Below, in pieces: positions 35,953-43,559 of a stretch of 64,000 bases of DNA. This stretch comes from Flavobacteriales bacterium ALC-1. Lineage in GTDB: Bacteria; Bacteroidota; Bacteroidia; Flavobacteriales; Flavobacteriaceae. The position numbers and the translations under genes were made by a program. How positions within the stretch are numbered: the first letter of the stretch is position 1; each line of letters starts with the position of its first letter. Below the pieces are notes generated by a model. The model made no database searches, was not told the origin of the DNA, and was given only the letters and a program-made list of their open reading frames with translations. The DNA is taken from assembly GCA_000171875.1 (NCBI GenBank), contig ABHI01000001.1, positions 1,065,001-1,129,000 of the forward strand, read 5' to 3'.

Positions 35953-36807
35953 TTAATGTAAGTTTTGCGTTTTAATATAATTGACTAAATTATCTATAGG
36001 TCTCCTAATGTAATTCGATCCCTTTAGCCCTCTTTTTTCTAATGCTATTTCAATATATTTTTGACCATGATATGCTATAGAACCAACAAAATGTATGGGA
36101 ACTGTTTTTAATTCCTCTTCATATTGTAAAATATGATTCTCAACAAAAAGATCCATTCCGTCTATTAATATGCCTTGAATAAATGGGTGCTCTTCATTTT
36201 CAAATAAGAATCTTGCAAATTCTGCCAAATACTTGTTTGGAGTAGATGATTGGTATAATTTTTTTACTACATTTTTCTCATTTAAGTTAAATTGTTTCTC
36301 AAAAGAAAATTTCAATTCATCTGGCATTCTTTTATAGAAATAATTCTTTAAAAGCTCTTTACCAAAATAATTACCACTTCCTTCATCCATAACAATATAT
36401 CCTAATGACGGAGTCTTTAGATGTACTGTTTTACCATCATAAAAACAACAATTAGAACCTGTCCCTAAAATACATACCACAGCTGGTTCGTTAGTTGTAG
36501 CGTAGACAGCAGCCATAATATCTTCATTAGTTGTTGTAACTGCTTTCTCAAAAAATGAAGCTAATACTTTATTTACTTTTTTTTGATTTTTTTTAGTCCC
36601 ACAACCAGCTCCAAAAAAATAGATTGCGTTTACGGCATCTTTATAATTAGCGAGATCCAAATTGCTAGTAATGATTTTTCTAAATTCCTTCTTTGATAAA
36701 ATTGTTGGATTTAACCCTTTAGTACGAATTCTTATTGGGTTTTCATTTACATTTTCATATAAAATCCAATCACATTTTGTAGAACCACTATCAGCTATTA
36801 ATAACAT
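35953..36807 (-). CDS. BadF/BcrA-type kinase, probable N-acetylglucosamine kinase
   Basis: ATP-dependent sugar kinase of the ASKHA fold. The N-terminal phosphate loop ADSGSTKCDW, the CILGTGSNCCF loop and the VMDEGSGNYFGKELL segment match the BadF/BadG/BcrA family that includes eukaryotic-type GlcNAc kinase. I place the start at ATG 36807, 10 bp after the regulator stop; a GTG at 36825 would overlap it by 8 bp and add six residues not seen in relatives. Between the LacI-type regulator and GH20 hexosaminidase on one side and NagB on the other, phosphorylation of GlcNAc to GlcNAc-6-P is the likely role. Confidence 0.8.
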   Translation of the reverse strand: MLLIADSGSTKCDWILYENVNENPIRIRTKGLNPTILSKKEFRKIITSNLDLANYKDAVNAIYFFGAGCGTKKNQKKVNKVLASFFEKAVTTTNEDIMAAVYATTNEPAVVCILGTGSNCCFYDGKTVHLKTPSLGYIVMDEGSGNYFGKELLKNYFYKRMPDELKFSFEKQFNLNEKNVVKKLYQSSTPNKYLAEFARFLFENEEHPFIQGILIDGMDLFVENHILQYEEELKTVPIHFVGSIAYHGQKYIEIALEKRGLKGSNYIRRPIDNLVNYIKTQNLH

Positions 36808-36817
36808 ACGTTTTGTT

Positions 36818-37402
36818 TTAGGCACTTAAGTTTAATTGATTGTCTTCGATTTTAGAAAGGAGTTCCTTTACAGCATTTTTCCCTATCTCAAATCCCTTTT
36901 CATAATGACAACTGTTAACGCTTATTCTTTTTTGTTTATTAACATATGTAATTGGAATTCCTGTGTTTATAAAGCTTTTTAAATGCTTACACTCTTTAGG
37001 AAGGAACACCTTCTTTGTTGAAGAAAAAATTAAGCCGTCTATAATGTTACTTTTAGATAAAAGATTAGAATGTTCTATTTCCTTGTTATAATCATTGCAA
37101 GATTGATATACCATTATTTTGTAATCATTCTTAGAAGATTCTTCAGTAATCCCATTTAATGTATCCAAGAAAAACTCATCTCTGAAATCTGGAAGCACAA
37201 CACCTAAAATAAAACTTCTCTTATTTCTTAAGGCTGAAGCATGAATATTTGGCTTGTAATTAAGAGAATTAGCCATTTCTAATACTTTATTCTTAGTTCT
37301 ATTACTTATCTCTGGACTATCACTTAACGCTTTAGATACAGTAGAAATTGATATGCTTAAAATTGAAGCCATATCTTTTAATGTGATGCTATTAGTCCTC
37401 AT
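36818..37402 (-). CDS. Half-length LacI-family regulator
   Basis: A 194-residue protein. Residues about 6-60 are a complete LacI HTH plus hinge (ITLKDMASILSISISTVSKALSDSPEIS...YKPN), followed by the first part of the periplasmic-binding-like effector domain (ILGVVLPDFRDEFF...IDGLIF...ITYVNKQ). It stops near the point where the N-subdomain crosses over; normal LacI proteins have about 330-345 residues. The lost part is not present in another frame: the kinase gene begins at once. It could still bind DNA and dimerise through the hinge, but sugar sensing in the usual cleft should be impossible. It is 6 bp above GH20 in gene order. Confidence 0.8.
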   Translation of the reverse strand: MRTNSITLKDMASILSISISTVSKALSDSPEISNRTKNKVLEMANSLNYKPNIHASALRNKRSFILGVVLPDFRDEFFLDTLNGITEESSKNDYKIMVYQSCNDYNKEIEHSNLLSKSNIIDGLIFSSTKKVFLPKECKHLKSFINTGIPITYVNKQKRISVNSCHYEKGFEIGKNAVKELLSKIEDNQLNLSA

Positions 37403-37408
37403 AAATCA

Positions 37409-39457
37409 TTATTGTATTAAATAGTTTGCTTTACAATAGGTCAAAAGATTTTTAAGGGACGAAAGTATTGCCAACTCTGTATCCATAAAAGGCTCTTCTA
37501 AATTGGTCAGAAGAGCCTTTAAATTATTAAATTCAGTTAGGGTTATTTTTTTATTAGATAAAATAGTTAGGAATAGTTTTGATGTGTTAGATAAGTTTTT
37601 TGATAAAGGCTCAAGAAGCTGTGTATTAGGGTTGTTATTTATTTTAATAAAGTCTATATGATTCTCAGCCCAAAGTGTTAGGAAATTATTTACCGCGTTT
37701 AAATTTTCTTTGTTATCATTTTTAATAAACAATGAAACTACATTATTAAATTCAATGGCATCCTCTGCATCGGCTGTGCAAGCATCTGCAAACAACGTAA
37801 AGGGAGAAAACGATTTATATTCTGTACCTCCTTTGTTTCTGGAATATATTTTTAATGGCTCACAAATTTTAGATAATATTCTCAAAGGTTTTGTGTCTTC
37901 ATTTTTACTAATATTCCTAAGGATTACGTCTTTATTTCTAATATGGTTGATACCTAACTCTTCTAATTGATAGTTTATAACTTTCAACCTTTTTCGCATA
38001 TGAATTAGATCATTTGTGTTTTTAGGAGACCAATAGCGCTCTGCAATTGCAGCCGTTCTTGGCCAAATTCTAGAATCTATAGTTAAAGGGGTAACAAGCT
38101 CACTCCACATTGTTGCTTCTGCTCCTAATATACGTTTACGTTCTTCTTTGCTAAGTACTGCATCACCTATAGGATCCACCAAATAATGATGTTCTACTGA
38201 TAGCATTCTGTCTATATAATAACCAGCAGATAATACCGCTTGATATCCTTTTTGAGCTGCTTCTATAAGTGTGCTTTGTTCTAAACCTTCGTGTTCACCT
38301 CTCCAAGAATGTATCACCGCTGTTGTTGGTATTGAAGGTGTTAAAATCTCATCCCAACCCATTAATTTTTTCCCAAGCTTCTTTAATATTTTTTCTAACC
38401 TGATATTAAAATAAGTTTGTAAATCGTGATTAGTTTTTAAATTATGCTTCTTTTTAAATTCCTGTATTTCTGCATTTTCATTCCAATGTTTCCCCTCATT
38501 TTCATCTCCTCCTATATGAAAATATTCATCAGGAAATAATGGTGCAATTTCTCTAAATAAAGTTTCTAAAAAAAGATAAGTAATCTTCTTTGACGGATCT
38601 AAAGTTGGGTCAAAAACACCTGCAAATCGTTCAACTTTATAGTCATAATCATCTTTACTTCCTAATTCTGGGTAAGCAGCTAGTATTGCAGATGCATGTC
38701 CTGGGACATCAAATTCTGGAATAACTCTAATACCTAAATTTGAAGCATAAGCTACAACATCTCTTATTTGCTCTTGGGTATAGAATAATCCATCAGCTGC
38801 GATTTCTTGTAGTCTTGGATATACTTTAGACTCTACTCTAAAACCCTGATCATCTGTTAAATGCCAATGAAACACATTGAGCTTAACTGAAGCCATAGCA
38901 TCCAAATTGCGTTTTAAAACATCTACAGGCTGAAAATGTCTTGCGACATCAATCATTAATCCTCTCCAAACAAAACGTGGTGCATCTTTAATCGTTACTC
39001 CTTGAAAGAAATAATTATCTTCATTATAACTAACCAATTGCAGTAATGTCTCCATGCCTCTTAAAGCTCCTACATCAGATATAGCATCTATAATAACTTT
39101 ATCTTCTTTCACAACTAATGTATAAGACTCATCATCATTTACTGTGAGGTTAGAAATTGTATTATAATTAATTTCAATTGAGGCGGATACCTCTTTTAAA
39201 GGAAAACCATTATCTATAAAGACACCCGTTCTGTTAGCTAAACGTCTTAAAAAATTAATAGCAGCATTACGAACTCTAGGGTGGTTCTCACCCATTATTG
39301 AGATCGTAACGTTGCTATCAATCATAAACTTAGCAGTGTTATCTTCAATTTCTTTGGGCCAAGGCATTAAATTGTATTTGTCTAATGCTTCTTGAGACCA
39401 TATATTTTGCATAAAAAAACTACAACATAATAGTATTAGAATTACTCTTTTCTTCAT
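37409..39457 (-). CDS. GH20 beta-N-acetylhexosaminidase
   Basis: A 682-residue exported exo-hexosaminidase with a Sec signal peptide (about 1-21, ending NIWSQ). An N-terminal GH20b-like domain (about 25-150) precedes the TIM barrel (about 155-495) with RGLMIDVARHF, HLTDDQGFR, EFDVPGH and the catalytic Asp-Glu pair in HIGGDENEG. The substrate N-acetyl group acts as nucleophile in this family. The last 180 residues are a helical extension without recognised domain. It should release GlcNAc from chitin, peptidoglycan or glycan ends in the periplasm or at the surface. Gaps to the adjacent genes are 20 bp and 6 bp. Confidence 0.93.
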   Translation of the reverse strand: MKKRVILILLCCSFFMQNIWSQEALDKYNLMPWPKEIEDNTAKFMIDSNVTISIMGENHPRVRNAAINFLRRLANRTGVFIDNGFPLKEVSASIEINYNTISNLTVNDDESYTLVVKEDKVIIDAISDVGALRGMETLLQLVSYNEDNYFFQGVTIKDAPRFVWRGLMIDVARHFQPVDVLKRNLDAMASVKLNVFHWHLTDDQGFRVESKVYPRLQEIAADGLFYTQEQIRDVVAYASNLGIRVIPEFDVPGHASAILAAYPELGSKDDYDYKVERFAGVFDPTLDPSKKITYLFLETLFREIAPLFPDEYFHIGGDENEGKHWNENAEIQEFKKKHNLKTNHDLQTYFNIRLEKILKKLGKKLMGWDEILTPSIPTTAVIHSWRGEHEGLEQSTLIEAAQKGYQAVLSAGYYIDRMLSVEHHYLVDPIGDAVLSKEERKRILGAEATMWSELVTPLTIDSRIWPRTAAIAERYWSPKNTNDLIHMRKRLKVINYQLEELGINHIRNKDVILRNISKNEDTKPLRILSKICEPLKIYSRNKGGTEYKSFSPFTLFADACTADAEDAIEFNNVVSLFIKNDNKENLNAVNNFLTLWAENHIDFIKINNNPNTQLLEPLSKNLSNTSKLFLTILSNKKITLTEFNNLKALLTNLEEPFMDTELAILSSLKNLLTYCKANYLIQ

Positions 39458-39477
39458 TTTAATAGTTAATATAAGTT

Positions 39478-39906
39478 CTAGTTTATTTTAATGTATTTCT
39501 CTATTATTTCTCTTTTAATACCTGCGGCTTTAACTTCTTCTAACCCTTTTTGAATTAAAGTATCCCCACTGATTTTTATAGTAAATGGAAATTCGTGATT
39601 CCTTATCAATTCTACTGATGTAAAGCCTAAAGTTTCAACATACTTTTTGCCTTGATATTTATAGGTTCCTCCTCCACTATAAAAATTTTCAACATTACTA
39701 TAATCCTGATTAATAAAAACAAAATGAGATGCGTTTATAATTTTAATAAAATCGGTATTTGAAAGATCTTTTATCTCTATTGAATCTCCTTGCTTAGTTT
39801 CTGCATAAATCATTTTCCAAGTGCCTTCAATATCATTTTTTGTTTCCTCATTTTTACACGAAGTACAAATAATTAGAACAACTAAGACGACATAAATCTG
39901 TCTCAT
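39478..39906 (-). CDS. Lipocalin-like lipoprotein
   Basis: A 142-residue lipoprotein from ATG 39906 (signal MRQIYVVLVVLIICTSC with lipobox). The first 18 residues of the longer frame, up to 39960, overlap nagB and look non-coding. The mature part begins with an IEGTWKMIYAE segment typical of small lipocalin-like proteins of Bacteroidota and continues as beta strands (GGGTYKYQGKKYVETLGF, FPFTIKISGDTLIQKG). Ligand unknown. It lies 7 bp after nagB and 20 bp before GH20, so it belongs to the GlcNAc unit. Confidence 0.7.
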   Translation of the reverse strand: MRQIYVVLVVLIICTSCKNEETKNDIEGTWKMIYAETKQGDSIEIKDLSNTDFIKIINASHFVFINQDYSNVENFYSGGGTYKYQGKKYVETLGFTSVELIRNHEFPFTIKISGDTLIQKGLEEVKAAGIKREIIEKYIKIN

Positions 39907-39913
39907 ATGTTTT

Positions 39914-41845
39914 CTAAAAATGATAACGTTTAAAAGCCTCAATTGCTGCATAATCTGCAAGACCTAAATCATTGTATTTTTTTGCCGTTAACCTATTCCT
40001 ATCTTCAACTCTAACCCAAAATTCTCTAGAGTCACCTCCTTGAAACATTACTCCATCTTTTTGAGATTGATGATAGAAAATGGCATGTCTTTTTTTCATT
40101 ACTTGGTCTGGACTCATAGGAACAGCCATTTCTATTTCGTACGATTCCCATTCATGCCAAGCTCCTCTATATAACCAAACCCAGCAATCATCCATATAGG
40201 ACTTAACCTTTAAATCATCGAGAGCCAAAAACAAAGCATCTAAACATACTTTGTGTGTTCCATGAGGATCAGCTAAATCACCAGCAGCATATATTTGGTG
40301 AGGTTTTATATCATCAATAAAATTGTGCATAATACCAATATCTACTTGCGAAATATTGCCTTTTTTAATCGTACCTGTCTCATAGAATGGTAGGTCTAAA
40401 AAATGTACTCTTTCATCCGGAAGACCTAAATACCTTGTTGCGGCCAATGATTCACTTCTACGAATAGACCCTTTCAGTTTTCTAACTTCTAGGGAATCTA
40501 TAGTATCATTTCCTTTTTTAGTCTTTATAGAGTTTATAATATTGTTAATGACCTCAGAGTCTGAATTAATCGTTTTAGATATTTCAGCAAATTTCAACGC
40601 TTCTTCATCAGAAACAGCAATATTACCGGAAGTTTGATACGCTATATGAACTTCGTGTCCTTGCTCAACTAATCTATCAAAAGTTCCTCCCATTGAAATA
40701 ACATCATCATCGGGATGTGGACTGAATATAATGACTCTCTTTTTTGCAGGATTTGCACGTTCTGGACGGTTAGTATCATCTGCATTAGGTTTTCCTCCTG
40801 GCCAACCAGTAATAGTATGCTGCAACTTGTTAAACATTTTGATATTTAAATCATATGCTGTTCCTTCTTCTGTAAGTAAGCCAGACATTCCATTATCATT
40901 ATAGTCTTTATCCGTAAGCTTTAAAAAAGGCTTGTTTAATAATTCACTCAACCAAACCACTGCTTTTAATTTCAATGATTCAGTCCAAACACAAGAGGTG
41001 ACCAGCCAAGGTGTTTTTACTCGAGTGAGCTCTGCAGATGCTTCTTGATCCAAAACAAATGTAGTATTGTTATGGCTTTGTAAATATGTAGCAGGTACAA
41101 ATGAACTTATTTCTCCTTCTATAGTTTCTTTAACAATACTCCCTTTATTTGCACCCCAAGCCAAAAGCACAATTCTCTTAGCACTTAAAACTGTACCAAT
41201 ACCCATTGTAATTGCTTTTCTAGGTACATTATCGATTCCTAAAAATGAAGGCGCTGCATCTACTCTTGTAATATGATCTAAAGTGATAATTCGAGTAGCA
41301 GAATTTAAATGAGAACCCGGTTCATTAAAACCAATGTGACCTGTTCTACCAATTCCAAGAAGTTGAAAATCTAAACCACCAGCTTCTTTTATTTTTAGTT
41401 CGTAATCAATACAATATTGATAGATGTCTTCACTACTTACTAATCCATTAGGAATATTAATATTTTCAGGTAATATATCTACATGATTAAAAAGATGCTC
41501 ATGCATAAAATAGTAGTAGCTCTGAATATTACTTTTATCCATTGGATAATATTCATCTAAATTGAATGTAATCACATTAGCAAGACTTAGTTCTTCTTCT
41601 TTATGCATTCTCACTAATTCCTCATATACTTTTATAGGAGAAGAACCTGTTGCCAATCCTAAAACACAAGGTTTATTCAAGGCTTCCTTTTCGCGAATTA
41701 GAGATGCGATTTCTTGTGCTACTAATATTGAAGCTTCTGATGAAGAATCAAAAACTACATTATGAATTTTTTCATATCGAGATTCTTCAAACTTGCCAGC
41801 CTTAGCAAAAGCAATACTATTATAATCTTCAATTTTTACTTTCAT
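39914..41845 (-). CDS. nagB: Glucosamine-6-phosphate deaminase fused to a PIG-L (LmbE-like) deacetylase domain
   Basis: A 643-residue two-domain enzyme. Residues about 30-275 are NagB-like (GLATGSSP phosphate loop, FNLDEYYP with the catalytic Asp, GHIGFNEPGS with His/Glu, MGIGTVL). Residues about 370-600 are PIG-L/LmbE-like with the metal motif SPHPDDD and a distal DPHGTH. Long NagB proteins of this sort are common in Bacteroidota. The residue equal to Asp141 of E. coli NagB is Thr (GIGRTGH). The deaminase turns GlcN-6-P into fructose-6-P and ammonia. The second domain could deacetylate GlcNAc-6-P or a related amino sugar; no nagA is seen in the window. It stands 113 bp after susD, behind a hairpin. 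Confidence 0.88.
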   Translation of the reverse strand: MKVKIEDYNSIAFAKAGKFEESRYEKIHNVVFDSSSEASILVAQEIASLIREKEALNKPCVLGLATGSSPIKVYEELVRMHKEEELSLANVITFNLDEYYPMDKSNIQSYYYFMHEHLFNHVDILPENINIPNGLVSSEDIYQYCIDYELKIKEAGGLDFQLLGIGRTGHIGFNEPGSHLNSATRIITLDHITRVDAAPSFLGIDNVPRKAITMGIGTVLSAKRIVLLAWGANKGSIVKETIEGEISSFVPATYLQSHNNTTFVLDQEASAELTRVKTPWLVTSCVWTESLKLKAVVWLSELLNKPFLKLTDKDYNDNGMSGLLTEEGTAYDLNIKMFNKLQHTITGWPGGKPNADDTNRPERANPAKKRVIIFSPHPDDDVISMGGTFDRLVEQGHEVHIAYQTSGNIAVSDEEALKFAEISKTINSDSEVINNIINSIKTKKGNDTIDSLEVRKLKGSIRRSESLAATRYLGLPDERVHFLDLPFYETGTIKKGNISQVDIGIMHNFIDDIKPHQIYAAGDLADPHGTHKVCLDALFLALDDLKVKSYMDDCWVWLYRGAWHEWESYEIEMAVPMSPDQVMKKRHAIFYHQSQKDGVMFQGGDSREFWVRVEDRNRLTAKKYNDLGLADYAAIEAFKRYHF

Positions 41846-41881
41846 TATGGAATAACTTTTCTCTTAATTTTTGATAAATAA

Positions 41882-41902
41882 GCGGGAAAATAATTTTCCC
41901 GC
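41882..41902 (-). terminator. Hairpin between susD and nagB (attenuator or weak terminator)
   Basis: Perfect 10-base inverted repeat GCGGGAAAAT / ATTTTCCCGC in the 113-bp gap. On the minus strand no clean T run follows (TTATTTATC), so complete termination is unlikely. It may protect the susCD message or lower transcription into the catabolic genes. Confidence 0.5.
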
Positions 41903-41958
41903 CTATCTTTAATCAACTAACTCAAATAAATATTTATAAAAAATTAATACTAAAATTG

Positions 41959-43545
41959 TTAAAAATTAGGTCCGCCTGTATCCCACCATAATCTTGTTCC
42001 TGCATTATCTGCACCACCAAGTAGAGAAACTGCATTAGCAACACCTGCTGCATTTGTAGATAACTCACTATCTACAAATGGAATTCTTCTAATCTGTATA
42101 TCTGTATCTACAACACCTCCACTTTGGTTACTTACAACTGGGAATATTTTCGGATATCCTGTACGTCTAAATTCACTCCAAGCCTCTTGCCCTTCAGGGA
42201 ACATTGCAATCCATTTTTGAGTAATAATTCGTTCAAGGTTTTCCTCATTAGTTCCTCCTGCATCCCAAGCTATAGTGATATTACTTAATGCAGTAATATT
42301 GTTTGAAGGATTAACGGGATCTACATAATCCGCTGGTGTTGAAGTATTATCAGCCATATAAGCTGCTGCACCACTAGCTCCATGCTGTTCGAATGAAGTC
42401 ATAATTCCCATTTCGTAATTAGCTTGTGCACTTCCTGCTCCAGCCCAATTTCTTAAAGCAGCTTCAGCTTTTAAGAAATAGACTTCTGCTGTTGTCATTA
42501 ATTGTACTCTAGACGTATGTATTTGATCATTAATACTAGAAAAGCCTATGTAATCTGCTTTTTGAGCAAGTTCATCAGAATATCCTGGCAATAATGGTAA
42601 TCCACCTCGCACACCTTTTACATCTCCTGCGACACTAGTTGGTGCATCAAAATAACTGCCACTTCTACTATCATCATATCCAACTAAAATAGATTCCATA
42701 GAAGCATTCATTCTAATATCACCCCATGAATTATCAATAGTAGCTAATGGATGATCTAAAGAGCTATTCACAAAAAAGCCATCAGCATTAGTCTCCATCA
42801 ATCCTAAAGATTGAGATAAGGCTTTTTCACCTTCCATTTTAGCTTTTACTGGATCTACTTTTGAAATTCTAATTGCTAATCGTAATCGAAGTGAATTGGC
42901 CAGTTTTACCCAATTGGTATTATTTCCACTGTAAGACAAATCAAATGCTGTAAATCTTACATTGTCAATATCAGCCATAAGAGATGCAACAGCAGTATCT
43001 AAATCTGCAAAAAATGCATTATAAGCTTCTTGTTGAGAATCATAAACACCTGCATTGGCTAAATCACCAAAACTAGTGTATACAATTGGTCCAAAAACGT
43101 CTGACACACGATGCATCGCAGCTACTTTTAAGATCAAAGCCGTTGCATTTAATGTAGGAAATTCAGTTTCAGTTAAATCACTTATTTGTTTTGCATTATC
43201 CATTACGTTATCATAAGGAACAGACCAAATAAAATTGTTCCAACCACTTACTAAACTATAAGTTGTATTATTTGCTCCAGACACGAATGGTCTAGGGTTG
43301 GTTAGATATCCCGAATATACATCAGCATTCAAATTTTGCTGAAGTTGGTATGACCAAGCTGGAGAATATTGATAGATGCTTTCAAATATTGGTTGATACA
43401 AAGAGCCTACATGCTGAAAATCTACCTCCAATTGTTCTTGTGAAATATTTCTATCGTTTTCATTAAATTGTTCTATATCACTACATGATGTAGTTACTAT
43501 GCCCAATACAACAAAACATGCTAGTATTTTACTTATATTTTTCAT
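41959..43545 (-). CDS. SusD/RagB-family surface glycan-binding lipoprotein
   Basis: A 528-residue outer-membrane lipoprotein (signal with VTTSC lipobox, then acidic SDIEQFNEND, a typical surface-export signal). Tetratricopeptide-like helices with WNNFIWSVPYDNVMDNAKQI, WVKLANSLRLRLAIRISKVDP and the C-terminal EENLERIITQKWIAMFPEGQEAWSEFRRTGYP mark the SusD-like_2 branch. It binds the oligosaccharide and closes the SusC channel. It is 14 bp after susC, and with the GH20 and GlcNAc genes the ligand should be a GlcNAc-containing oligosaccharide. Confidence 0.94.
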   Translation of the reverse strand: MKNISKILACFVVLGIVTTSCSDIEQFNENDRNISQEQLEVDFQHVGSLYQPIFESIYQYSPAWSYQLQQNLNADVYSGYLTNPRPFVSGANNTTYSLVSGWNNFIWSVPYDNVMDNAKQISDLTETEFPTLNATALILKVAAMHRVSDVFGPIVYTSFGDLANAGVYDSQQEAYNAFFADLDTAVASLMADIDNVRFTAFDLSYSGNNTNWVKLANSLRLRLAIRISKVDPVKAKMEGEKALSQSLGLMETNADGFFVNSSLDHPLATIDNSWGDIRMNASMESILVGYDDSRSGSYFDAPTSVAGDVKGVRGGLPLLPGYSDELAQKADYIGFSSINDQIHTSRVQLMTTAEVYFLKAEAALRNWAGAGSAQANYEMGIMTSFEQHGASGAAAYMADNTSTPADYVDPVNPSNNITALSNITIAWDAGGTNEENLERIITQKWIAMFPEGQEAWSEFRRTGYPKIFPVVSNQSGGVVDTDIQIRRIPFVDSELSTNAAGVANAVSLLGGADNAGTRLWWDTGGPNF

Positions 43546-43559
43546 TTCTTTAATTTTTT

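Noticed and set aside
36808..36825. GTG start of the GlcNAc-kinase-like gene
   Set aside because: It would overlap the regulator stop and adds six residues not expected before the phosphate loop; ATG 36807 is preferred, though the overlap cannot be excluded.
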